Assembly (NCBI GenBank): GCA_003553445.1
Contig: PWEK01000103.1
Coordinates: 1-59,712, forward strand
From: Elusimicrobiota bacterium
GTDB lineage: Bacteria > CG03 > SLGR01
Length of the DNA stretch: 59,712 nucleotides
Reading direction: 5' to 3'
Each line of letters starts with the position of its first letter. Positions within the stretch are counted from its first letter, which is position 1. Of this stretch, positions 1 through 7,627 are shown in pieces. A model generated the notes under the pieces. It was given only the letters and a program-made list of their open reading frames with translations, had not been told where the DNA came from and searched no databases. Position numbers and translations under genes: made by a program.

Positions 1-20
1 AATTTGGGTAAACTGCTTTA

Positions 21-2270
21 ATGAGTAATAATAAAAATAAGACAGCTGAGAATATTATAAATAAATCCCGAAGGTTTGGCACTTTCAGCGGTGTGTTTAC
101 TCCCTCTATGCTTACAATTCTCGGAGTTATAATGTATCTGAGACTTGGCTGGGTAGTGGGCAACGCCGGACTTTTAGGCACTTTCTTTATCATTACTCTT
201 TCCTGTCTTATAACCTTTCTTACCTCTCTATCTGTCTCTTCAATAGCTACTGACCGGAAGGTGAGAACGGGAGGAGCTTATTATATGATAAGCAGGTCCT
301 TGGGGATAGAAAGCGGGGGCGCCATTGGAATTCCTCTGTATATAGCCCAGGCTTTTTCTGTTCCTCTTTATACTATAGGTTTTGCGGAAAGTGTTTCTCT
401 TGCTTTTCCCGGAGTAGATCAGAGAACTGTGGGCATTGCGGTAACTATCTTTGTTGCGTTACTGGCAATTAAATCTGCAAAGATTGCCATAAAGGCGCAG
501 TACTTGATAATGGCTGTTATTGCGGCATCTCTTATTTCTCTGCTTATAGGCGGGGGAGGGGCTTCATCTATAGCGGCAAATGAGGTTTCTGCATCTATAA
601 ATGGAGGTTTTCAGCCTGATTTCTGGAGAGTTTTTGCCGTATTTTTTCCTGCGGTGACAGGTATAATGGCAGGGATAAACATGTCGGGAGATTTAAGGAA
701 CCCCTCAAAATCCATTCCGGTTGGCACCCTGGCTGCGGTTGGAACCGGCTTTGTAATATACATGTTTCTGGCAGCATTTCTTTATTTTAAGGTTTCAACG
801 GATAGACTTATTCAGCAGCCTCTTGTCATGTTTGATATTGCAAGATGGGGCTGGCTTATTTTGGCGGGAATCTGGGGGGCGACCCTATCCAGCGCCATCG
901 GAAGTATTTTGGGGGCTCCCCGTGTTTTGCAGGCCCTGGCCAGAGACGGAGTTCTTCCCCGGAGTTTGAGGTGGCTTGGAAAAGGTTCCGGGGGATCCGA
1001 TGAGCCGCGCTACGGCACTTTTCTTACTTTGATAATGGTGCTTGTTTTGGTCTATGTGGGAGATCTTAATATGATAGCGCCTATACTTACCATGTTTTTT
1101 CTGGCTACTTACCTTGTTTTGAATTTTGCGGCCGGGGTGGAGAATTTTTTGCAGAATCCTTCTTTCAGGCCTGCTTTTAAGGTTCATTGGATTTTCTCAA
1201 TGCTTGGAGCTATTGGGTGCATTACCGCCATGTTTCTTGTTAATCCGGTGGCTACGGTTATTGCCGCTTTTTCTATCACGGCTATATATGTATGGCTTGA
1301 AAGGAGAAAGCTGGAGAGCACCTGGGGCGATGTCCGCAGGGGGGTATGGATGATGCTTGTAAGGATGGGCCTTCTGCAGCTTGACAGATCTCCCGACCCG
1401 CGCAACTGGAGGCCTAATATATTGACATTATCCGGCGCTCCAACTAAGAGATGGCATCTTATTGAGTTCGCCGATATGCTTACAAACAGGAAGGGGATGT
1501 TTACTGTGGCTACGGTGCTTCCTTACGATTCAAGAGACGCCCGGCAGAAATCAGAAATGGAAACGGTTATAAAAGAGTATCTGGATAAGCGCAATATTCC
1601 CGCCCTGGTCAGGTTGATATCTGCGCCGGATCCGTTTACGGGAGCCGAAAAGATGGTGGAGGTATACGGACTCGGCCCCGTTGTGCCTAATACGATTCTT
1701 CTGGGAGGAACGGAAAGAGAAGATGAAGAGGTAAAGAAAAATTACTTTAAGCTTATAGAAAACATATACCATAGTGGGAAGAACGTGGTGATTTTTAATC
1801 AGAATGTTGAAACCCCCCTTGATCTGGAACCTCCCGGGGGAAAGTTGAAAAAAATAGATATCTGGTGGGGGGGACTGAAAGGAAATGGAGGACTGATGCT
1901 TATTTTTGCTGATTCTCTCCGTTTTTCTCCCGCATGGAGGAATTCTGTCATCAGGTTGAAACTGGTTGTTGAAAATAAAACGGCTACCGAAACGGCCCGG
2001 AAAAATCTCCGGAGCTTGCTGGACAAGCATAATGTTAAGGGTGCGGAGTATGAGGTTATAGACAGTAAGGGTCGTTCTTTTGATGAAATATTCAGAGAAT
2101 CTTCAAGGACTGCCAATATAATATTTAAAGGAATGGCCGGGCCCGGAAAAAATTATGCCGCCTATTATGACCAAATGAGCAGGCGTATAGCCGGCATGCC
2201 CAGCACTGTTTTCGTTCTTGCCGGAAAGAATTCCAGGTTTTCCGAGGTTCTGAATAAAGAGCAGGGATAA
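21..2270 (+). CDS. SLC12-type cation-chloride cotransporter / amino acid permease
   Basis: This is an inner-membrane secondary transporter of the APC superfamily, closest in style to the SLC12 (Na/K/Cl cotransporter) branch. The N-terminal part (about residues 20-450) holds roughly 12 hydrophobic helices and opens with the family signature GTFSGVFTPSMLTILG, followed by MYLRLGWVVG. From about residue 460 a soluble C-terminal domain of some 290 residues follows, as in bacterial SLC12 proteins, including WRPNILTLSG. The 749-residue length fits bacterial SLC12 proteins with the cytosolic domain and is too long for a simple amino acid permease. A weak upstream purine stretch precedes the ATG. The ClC gene begins 28 bases after the stop in the same direction, so both are probably co-transcribed and linked to chloride or potassium balance. 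The substrate cannot be told from sequence. Confidence 0.85.
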   Translation: MSNNKNKTAENIINKSRRFGTFSGVFTPSMLTILGVIMYLRLGWVVGNAGLLGTFFIITLSCLITFLTSLSVSSIATDRKVRTGGAYYMISRSLGIESGGAIGIPLYIAQAFSVPLYTIGFAESVSLAFPGVDQRTVGIAVTIFVALLAIKSAKIAIKAQYLIMAVIAASLISLLIGGGGASSIAANEVSASINGGFQPDFWRVFAVFFPAVTGIMAGINMSGDLRNPSKSIPVGTLAAVGTGFVIYMFLAAFLYFKVSTDRLIQQPLVMFDIARWGWLILAGIWGATLSSAIGSILGAPRVLQALARDGVLPRSLRWLGKGSGGSDEPRYGTFLTLIMVLVLVYVGDLNMIAPILTMFFLATYLVLNFAAGVENFLQNPSFRPAFKVHWIFSMLGAIGCITAMFLVNPVATVIAAFSITAIYVWLERRKLESTWGDVRRGVWMMLVRMGLLQLDRSPDPRNWRPNILTLSGAPTKRWHLIEFADMLTNRKGMFTVATVLPYDSRDARQKSEMETVIKEYLDKRNIPALVRLISAPDPFTGAEKMVEVYGLGPVVPNTILLGGTEREDEEVKKNYFKLIENIYHSGKNVVIFNQNVETPLDLEPPGGKLKKIDIWWGGLKGNGGLMLIFADSLRFSPAWRNSVIRLKLVVENKTATETARKNLRSLLDKHNVKGAEYEVIDSKGRSFDEIFRESSRTANIIFKGMAGPGKNYAAYYDQMSRRIAGMPSTVFVLAGKNSRFSEVLNKEQG

Positions 2271-2298
2271 GTATGCTGACATTATTTTTGTATAAAAT

Positions 2299-4581
2299 GT
2301 GAAAAGAATAATTAGGATGAGCAATTACAATGAATCAAAACCCGAAAGCCCCGGCATATTAAAAAGTATATATAAAAAAATATACAGCCCGACATACCGA
2401 TATTTCCAGCAGGCCGGCCCCCTTGGAATGGTAATGCTTGCAGCCCTTATTGGCATAGTCGGAGGGCTTGCATCTATCGCATTTAAGGTGCTTATTCTAG
2501 GGTTTAAATATCTTTTTTACGGGGCTACGACTACAGATGGTTTTCTTGAAGCGGTTCTTTCACTTCCCTGGCAGTACCGTATTTTTGCCCCTGCTATAGG
2601 CGGGCTTATTATAGGTCCCGTAATCGCTTATGTTGTAAAGGAGGCCCGTGGTCACGGTGTGCCCGAAGTAATGGAAGCTGCTGCAAAAAAGGAAGGAAAA
2701 ATGCGTTTTCGTATTGTTCCGCTTAAAGCCCTTGTCTCTGCCATATGTATCGGTTCCGGCGGTTCAGCAGGGCGTGAAGGACCTATAGTTCAGATAGGCT
2801 CGGCTTTCGGTTCCTCCGTAGGGAAATTTTTGAAATTATCAACAGAAAAAACAAAAGCCTTGCTGGGGGCAGGCGCGGCGGCAGGAATTGCCGGTACTTT
2901 CAACGCTCCGCTTGCCGGGGTGATTTTCAGCATTGAGGTTATCTTGCGTAATATTAGGCTGCGTTTTTTATCCGCAATAGTAGTAGCGTCCGTTGTGGGA
3001 GTAGCAGTTGCAAATATCTTTCTCGACCGTTTTTATGCTGTTTTTACTATTCCGTCCCATGAGATAATAAGTCTTTGGGAAATTTTCTTTTATGTCGGTC
3101 TGGGATTCGCAGCTGCCGCTGTATCCCTTCTTTATCAAAAAATGCTTTATGGCATGGAACATTTTTTTGAGAGTATTTCAATTCCTATGGCAGTAAAACC
3201 GGCCCTGGGAGGCCTTCTCCTGGGAGGGCTGGCTCTGTGGCTTCCGGAAATTCATTCTACAGGCTATCCGGTTATGGAGCAGGCGCTTTACGGCAGTTTA
3301 ACACTGCAGTTCGCGTTTGTTTTAATGCTTGCTAAAATAGTGGCCACTTCCTTAACGCTCGGCAGCGGAGGCAGCGGCGGCATTTTTGCGCCCGGGCTTT
3401 TTATAGGCGCCATGATGGGAGCGGGCTACGGCAGTCTTATTAATATTTTATTTCCCGGGATTGCAGCCGGCCCGGGCTCCTACGCAATGGTTGGCATGGG
3501 GGCTGTTTTCGCCGGCGCAACCCATGCGCCGCTGACTTCGATAATAATTTTATATGAAATGACCCAGGATCACGGGATTATTCTGCCTATGATGTTTGCC
3601 TGTGTAATCAGTTCCACATTGACCCGCTGGTATCAGAAAGAAAACATCTATACTACAAAGCTTCTCCACCGGGGAATTGACATCGAACAGGAAGAAGAAC
3701 ATCAAATGCTTGAAAATATACAGGTTCGAGAAGCTATGACAAGTAAAATAATTAAAATTCCCGCCCAGGCCACAGTCAGGGAAGCCCTTAAGTATTTTGA
3801 AAGAAATTTTTATTCTTATCTTCCGGTAGTAGATTCAACAACCGGGGATATGGTTGGGATGCTCAGCTATGAAAGTATAGTCAGTTTAAAGGATGAAGAT
3901 TTATCCCGTCAAGCTCAGGATTTATGCGTGCCCCCTGCTGCGACTATTTATGAGGATGAAAACCTCCTGAAAGCATTTAATCTGATAAATAAGATATCGG
4001 TAAAGATAATTCCTGTTTTGTCCGATGACCGCACAAACCGTTTGACGGGGGTGTTGGCCAGGGGAGATATCATGGATAGGTATTACAAGCATATATCCGA
4101 ATATGAAGAGGAGGTTGATATTCATATCAGCTCCATGAAAAATGTCGGGGTTGATAAACTTGTTGATTCAGCTCTGCAGCCAATCAGAGAACAGGCCGCT
4201 AAAAAAGAAATTGTAATCCAGAAAGAACTGGAGGAACACCTTCCTGATGTTAAAATCGATTTTGTGAAAATGAGCTGGGTAGTAACCCATATACTGGTAA
4301 ACGCTGTTCGTTTCTGCAAACCGGGTGATAAAATTACAGTGTCCGCAAAATCGAAAAATAAAAAGGTTCAGATTTCAATTGCCGACACCGGCCCCGGAAT
4401 GTCAAAAAGATATGTTGAAAATATTTTCCACAGCAAATCTATCATGGAAAGATGCCTGGGGTTAAATATTGCCAAAGTTATTGTAGATGGCCATAATGGG
4501 GAAATAATGGGGGAATCTAAACCTGGGAAAGGAACGGTTTTCAAAATAATGATACCCGCTTACGTTAAAAAGAAAGCTTAA
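2299..4581 (+). CDS. ClC chloride channel/transporter fused to CBS pair and HATPase_c domain
   Basis: Three modules are visible. Residues about 35-435 are a ClC core with the anion-binding signatures GSGGSAGREGP (gating Glu near residue 158) and GSGGSGGIFAP (near 355). In the helix carrying the exchanger proton glutamate the sequence reads FSIEVI, with Val where E. coli ClC has the second Glu, as in ClC channels. Residues about 470-600 are two CBS domains. Residues about 610-758 are a histidine-kinase-type Bergerat ATPase with an N box (HILVNAVRF), DTGPGM, LGLNIAK and GKGTVF, but no phospho-accepting His box. ClC-CBS is common; the ATPase tail is not. The start is GTG at 2299; an ATG at 2317 is equally possible because neither has a strong ribosome site. 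It follows the SLC12 gene and converges on the MnhG-EIIA gene. Confidence 0.9.
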   Translation: MKRIIRMSNYNESKPESPGILKSIYKKIYSPTYRYFQQAGPLGMVMLAALIGIVGGLASIAFKVLILGFKYLFYGATTTDGFLEAVLSLPWQYRIFAPAIGGLIIGPVIAYVVKEARGHGVPEVMEAAAKKEGKMRFRIVPLKALVSAICIGSGGSAGREGPIVQIGSAFGSSVGKFLKLSTEKTKALLGAGAAAGIAGTFNAPLAGVIFSIEVILRNIRLRFLSAIVVASVVGVAVANIFLDRFYAVFTIPSHEIISLWEIFFYVGLGFAAAAVSLLYQKMLYGMEHFFESISIPMAVKPALGGLLLGGLALWLPEIHSTGYPVMEQALYGSLTLQFAFVLMLAKIVATSLTLGSGGSGGIFAPGLFIGAMMGAGYGSLINILFPGIAAGPGSYAMVGMGAVFAGATHAPLTSIIILYEMTQDHGIILPMMFACVISSTLTRWYQKENIYTTKLLHRGIDIEQEEEHQMLENIQVREAMTSKIIKIPAQATVREALKYFERNFYSYLPVVDSTTGDMVGMLSYESIVSLKDEDLSRQAQDLCVPPAATIYEDENLLKAFNLINKISVKIIPVLSDDRTNRLTGVLARGDIMDRYYKHISEYEEEVDIHISSMKNVGVDKLVDSALQPIREQAAKKEIVIQKELEEHLPDVKIDFVKMSWVVTHILVNAVRFCKPGDKITVSAKSKNKKVQISIADTGPGMSKRYVENIFHSKSIMERCLGLNIAKVIVDGHNGEIMGESKPGKGTVFKIMIPAYVKKKA

Positions 4582-4584
4582 AAA

Positions 4585-5424
4585 CTAGTTTATTCTTTCC
4601 CTTATTTCCAGAACACCATTTAAAATTAGTTTTCTTAATTCCTCTTTTCCGGAAGCTTCCAGCCATTTGTCAAAAAAACCTTCAGTTCGAACCAGCTGTA
4701 CTATCAAGGCAAGGATTTTAAGATAAAAGTTCCACTGGTCCTGGGTTCCGGACATTACAAATACTGACCTGACTGAAGGAAAATCCTCGGAAAAAAACAC
4801 GCCTTCCTTCGCGCGGACCGCAATAAGTTCAAAAGAGCCTTCTCCTTCTATAATTATATGCGGAATGGCGAAATCGGGCTTCAGGGCCGTTACCGCCTCT
4901 TTTTCGCGGTCCATTAACTTGCTTTTAATCAAATCGGGGGAAATATTTTGCTTATAGCCTAACTGCTGGGAAACCAGTTCAAAAAGGCCTTCTTTATTGA
5001 CATGATGGTTTATTTCGATAATTGAACAGGTCTCAACTATTTTTATAATCTTGTCTTTATGATGCTCGTCCTTCTTTCTTGTTATATCCTGAAGCTCTGA
5101 TTCAATTTCACGTCCCATAAGTCCGTCTGCTGTGACCCTTTCAACCCTTATGCCCGAATTGTGGGCCGCACGAGCAATTACGTGGGCTGAGGTTGGGTTG
5201 GTTAAAAGAACAAAAACCATGCAAAGAAGAGACTTGGCGGCAAGCGTTCCGGGCCCCGCGTAAACGGCAGCGCCTATGAGGATGCATGAGGTGCCTATTG
5301 TAACGGCCTTTGTTGATGTCTGTAGCCTGGTATATATGTCAGGCATGCGGACCAGCCCGAAACAGGCAAGGATATCGTATATCAATCCGATGGAAATCAG
5401 CCCCAGTCCTATGTATTCATTCAT
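4585..5424 (-). CDS. MnhG/PhaG-type antiporter subunit fused to PTS EIIA-like domain
   Basis: Residues 1-95 form three hydrophobic helices matching subunit G of the multi-subunit Na+(K+)/H+ antiporter (MnhG/MrpG/PhaG), including FGLVRMPDIYTRLQ and LLTNPTSAHVIARAA. After a charged linker, residues about 125-275 form a cytosolic EIIA domain of the fructose/Ntr type, with the phospho-accepting His at 189 in FAIPH. MnhG normally works with subunits A-F, none of which is here, so this is an orphan subunit with a phosphorylatable sensor domain attached. Its ATG overlaps the stop of the small upstream gene (ATGA), so the two are translationally coupled. The family assignments are confident; a role in regulated ion transport is inferred from the fusion and from the neighbouring ClC and SLC12 genes. 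Confidence 0.85.
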   Translation of the reverse strand: MNEYIGLGLISIGLIYDILACFGLVRMPDIYTRLQTSTKAVTIGTSCILIGAAVYAGPGTLAAKSLLCMVFVLLTNPTSAHVIARAAHNSGIRVERVTADGLMGREIESELQDITRKKDEHHKDKIIKIVETCSIIEINHHVNKEGLFELVSQQLGYKQNISPDLIKSKLMDREKEAVTALKPDFAIPHIIIEGEGSFELIAVRAKEGVFFSEDFPSVRSVFVMSGTQDQWNFYLKILALIVQLVRTEGFFDKWLEASGKEELRKLILNGVLEIRERIN

Positions 5425-5657
5425 TCTTCTGCTTCCGCTCTAAAAATGCTCTCATTGAAAGAGTCCGGGTAAATATCACTGCTTGTGGCTATATGGTATT
5501 GACAGCAGTCCTGGAATAAAGTGAAACATGCGCGGATTTTTTCACTTGAGTTGATGGCATTGCGGACTGCAAAAGAGGAGTTTCTTAAAGCTTCTTTTCC
5601 GGTCTTATCCGGCATTTTTATCCATTTTCCGAATTGTGTCTGGAAATCCAGTAACAT
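5421..5657 (-). CDS. small hypothetical protein upstream of mnhG-EIIA
   Basis: This is a 78-residue protein that I do not recognise. The ATG at 5657 was chosen because AGGAG lies 8 bases upstream of it; a longer in-frame version starting at 5678 lacks such a site. It has four cysteines, two adjacent (DCCQY), no signal peptide and no membrane segment. Its stop overlaps the start of the MnhG-EIIA gene by the ATGA arrangement, and a consensus-like promoter lies just upstream. That supports a real first gene of a two-gene operon, perhaps a regulatory or partner subunit. Confidence 0.6.
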   Translation of the reverse strand: MLLDFQTQFGKWIKMPDKTGKEALRNSSFAVRNAINSSEKIRACFTLFQDCCQYHIATSSDIYPDSFNESIFRAEAEE

Positions 5658-5691
5658 AGTTGCTTCTCCTGTTATCAATTCCTGAAAAAAA

Positions 5692-5721
5692 ATTATAGCA
5701 ACTATTTCTCTATGATGTCAA
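5692..5721 (-). promoter_or_regulatory. sigma-70 promoter for the small gene / mnhG-EIIA operon
   Basis: On the minus strand TTGACA (5721-5716) and TATAAT (5697-5692) are both perfect matches, separated by 18 bases. Transcription would start near 5685, giving a leader of about 28 bases before the ATG at 5657. Confidence 0.75.
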
Positions 5722-5754
5722 CGCGCATGCGCTAAAAGCGGTTAGATGATGTCA
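5712..5754. promoter_or_regulatory. palindrome and direct repeats between two divergent promoters
   Basis: The 9-base word ATGATGTCA occurs at 5712-5720 and again at 5746-5754, 34 bases apart and on the same strand. A perfect 10-base palindrome, GCGCATGCGC, lies between them at 5723-5732. The first repeat overlaps the minus-strand -35 box and the second ends 11 bases before the plus-strand -35 box. It looks like a shared operator for the two divergent promoters; the factor is unknown. Confidence 0.45.
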
Positions 5755-5765
5755 TAATGAAGCTT

Positions 5766-5794
5766 TTGACATTGAGCCGGGCTGCTGATATAAT
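5766..5794 (+). promoter_or_regulatory. perfect sigma-70 promoter reading toward yccF
   Basis: TTGACA (5766-5771), a 17-base spacer and TATAAT (5789-5794) match the sigma-70 consensus exactly. Transcription should start near 5801, giving about 190 bases of leader before the YccF start. Confidence 0.8.
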
Positions 5795-5800
5795 TTTTTC

Positions 5801-5988
5801 AGTATAGAAGTTTCCCGGCGAAAATCAGCGCGCCTGTTTCGCCTAAATGAGAAGGCGTTAACTCGGCATCTTTGGCTCTGTTTTTGATTTTGACTGCAAG
5901 AACTTAGGGTTTTCCGATGCGCGGGAAAAAACAGGGTTAGTACGGAAACTGAATTTGATTATTTAAAACTTATTTTGGGAGAGAATAA
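5801..5988 (+). other. structured 5' leader (or small RNA) upstream of yccF
   Basis: This stretch has no convincing reading frame of its own. It can form a hairpin at 5817-5843 (GGCGAAA pairing with TTTCGCC, with an inner CAG/CTG stem) and another at 5909-5932 (GTTTTCC with GGAAAA). CGGCATC in the 5860s can also pair with GATGCGCG near 5916. I do not recognise a known riboswitch class. It may be a regulatory leader or a separate small RNA; no clean terminator separates it from yccF. Confidence 0.4.
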
Positions 5989-6384
5989 CTGAAAACTTTA
6001 GGAAATATATTATGGCATTTTCCATTTCTGGGCTTTATGGATGCCCTGATGAACTACATTGTGGGATTGCTTCTTTGCATAACGGTAATAGCTGCTCCAA
6101 TTGGGCTTGGGCTGATGGAATACGGAAAATTTTTACTTGCGCCTTTCAGCCGCAAAATGGTATCCAAATCCCGTGCAGGAATAAAAGAAAACAGGTTTTG
6201 GAGGACTTATTCTATCGTCGTTGCCGTAATTTATTTTCCTTTTGGACTTTTTCTTTTACTTTTTAACCTGGTGTATATGTTAGCACTATTCATATCCATA
6301 ATCGGAATTCCGGCTGCGCTTGTTGTCCTAAAATCACTGGGTGCTTATTTAAACCCTGTTGGTAAAGTATGTGTAGCCGATTAG
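5989..6384 (+). CDS. yccF: YccF-family (DUF307) inner-membrane protein, apparent CTG start
   Basis: This small membrane protein belongs to the YccF family, whose function is unknown. The first in-frame ATG is at 6037, but homology to the YccF N-terminus (KTLGNILW, then the first hydrophobic segment) extends upstream to a stop at 5986-5988. The only plausible initiator there is CTG at 5989, preceded by GGGAGA at 5977-5982 with a 6-base gap. Starting there gives 131 residues, near the usual family length, with three or four hydrophobic segments and the conserved tail SIIGIPAALVVLKS. Starting at 6037 would cut off the conserved N-terminus and lacks a ribosome site. It is served by a perfect promoter and a long leader; CTG initiation suggests low or regulated translation. 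Confidence 0.75.
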   Translation: MKTLGNILWHFPFLGFMDALMNYIVGLLLCITVIAAPIGLGLMEYGKFLLAPFSRKMVSKSRAGIKENRFWRTYSIVVAVIYFPFGLFLLLFNLVYMLALFISIIGIPAALVVLKSLGAYLNPVGKVCVAD

Positions 6385-6433
6385 GTGGATTTCGAAAATA
6401 AAATATTCTTATCATTTCTGCAGCCAAGTAGTT

Positions 6434-6462
6434 TTGACGGCATTTGTTTGCAAAAGTATAAT
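6434..6462 (+). promoter_or_regulatory. sigma-70 promoter for the PurL-like gene
   Basis: TTGACG (6434-6439), a 17-base spacer and TATAAT (6457-6462) lie about 40 bases before the start at 6501. Confidence 0.75.
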
Positions 6463-6500
6463 GTGAAATCTGTTTTTGAAAAAAAAGAAAGGAAATAAAA

Positions 6501-7604
6501 ATGAATACAATTGAAAAAGCATTAATGCATGGTCTTTTTGTGCACCTGCACCACAATATTGACAGGGTTATTGATTTTAAGGGATTCCAGGAGCTTAACC
6601 GAAAGGTTGAAGAAAAATGGCCGGGGGCATTGATTGTGGGCCCTGAAGCGAATGATGATTCAGCGGTGTTTAGGCTGCCTGATATGGACGGGTATATTGT
6701 AGGAAAGATGGAAAGTCACTGTTCTCCGTGCGTGCCGAGGCCCTATGATGCCGCCGCAACCGGAGCGGGAGGGGCTATGCGCGATGTGGTTGCCATGGGA
6801 GGCAGACCTGTTTTTCTTATGGATTTTATCGGCACAAGGCCGCTTGAGCAGGAAGTAATTATAGGCCCATGCGGCTTTAAGGGGCGCTGCGACTGCGGCA
6901 AATGCAAAATAACGACGAGTCAGGACAGGCTCAACACAATGATTAAAGGCATAAAAGACATGTGTTCACAGATGAATGTTTTTGTTGTCGGAGGAGGATT
7001 TTCAACTTCTTTTTCAGATATCGTTCCAGCCGTAGTGGTAGCGGTTATAGGAAAGCTTATTACTGAAAAGCCTCTTACAAAACCGGCAAAGAACGCAGGA
7101 GATAAAATTATTTCCATCGGAGTAACCGGAAAGGATGGCAATGATACCCTCTATAGGGCGGGGCTTGTTGATGAAATGCGCCCGGCTCTGGCTTTGTTTG
7201 AAGAGGAAGAAGTTGCCATGGAGGCCGCAATTGCGGCATTTGAAACAGGAAAGATAAAGGCATGCTCGGATCTCGGCGCTGCCGGGATAGGGGCTGCTGT
7301 CTGTGAGTCTGCCCGTTACGGCTCGCTCGGGGCAAGGGTTGATCTTTCAAAGGTTAAGGTTTCCGATCCGGAAATTACACCCGAGGAAATATTGATTTGC
7401 GAAACCCAGGCCCGCTATCTGGTGCAGACCCCCCCTGAAGATGTAGATGAGGTTATGCAGGCCGTAATGGCTAAAACAGAAAATGTTGAGGTGATAGGAG
7501 AGATTACGGATGATGACAGTGAAATATTTGAATACAGGGGAGAGACGGTAGCGCAGATACCCAACAGCCCATCAAAAGAGACTTTAGAAGAGCTCTCCGG
7601 GTAA
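6501..7604 (+). CDS. PurL/PurM-superfamily (AIR synthase-related) protein with Cys cluster
   Basis: This protein of 367 residues has the PurM/PurL fold: NDDSAVF, then ATGAGGAMRDVVAMGGRP, and in the C-terminal half KACSDLGAAGI and PEEILICETQ, all close to FGAM synthase (PurL). Where PurL has ESHNHPS with its catalytic His, this protein has ESHCSPC. A Cys-rich insert (GPCGFKGRCDCGKC, about residues 120-135) follows. Six cysteines within about 60 residues suggest a bound metal or Fe-S cluster. It is half the length of small-type PurL and no purine gene is nearby, so purine synthesis is unlikely; an ATP-dependent step on an unknown substrate fits better. Its own promoter and a good ribosome site (AAAGGAAA) precede it. 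Confidence 0.8.
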   Translation: MNTIEKALMHGLFVHLHHNIDRVIDFKGFQELNRKVEEKWPGALIVGPEANDDSAVFRLPDMDGYIVGKMESHCSPCVPRPYDAAATGAGGAMRDVVAMGGRPVFLMDFIGTRPLEQEVIIGPCGFKGRCDCGKCKITTSQDRLNTMIKGIKDMCSQMNVFVVGGGFSTSFSDIVPAVVVAVIGKLITEKPLTKPAKNAGDKIISIGVTGKDGNDTLYRAGLVDEMRPALALFEEEEVAMEAAIAAFETGKIKACSDLGAAGIGAAVCESARYGSLGARVDLSKVKVSDPEITPEEILICETQARYLVQTPPEDVDEVMQAVMAKTENVEVIGEITDDDSEIFEYRGETVAQIPNSPSKETLEELSG

Positions 7605-7627
7605 CCGGTCATAACTAAAAAGCGTAA

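Noticed and set aside
6012-6266. 84-codon frame overlapping yccF
   Set aside because: It is out of frame with the well-supported YccF protein, whose start lies upstream of it.
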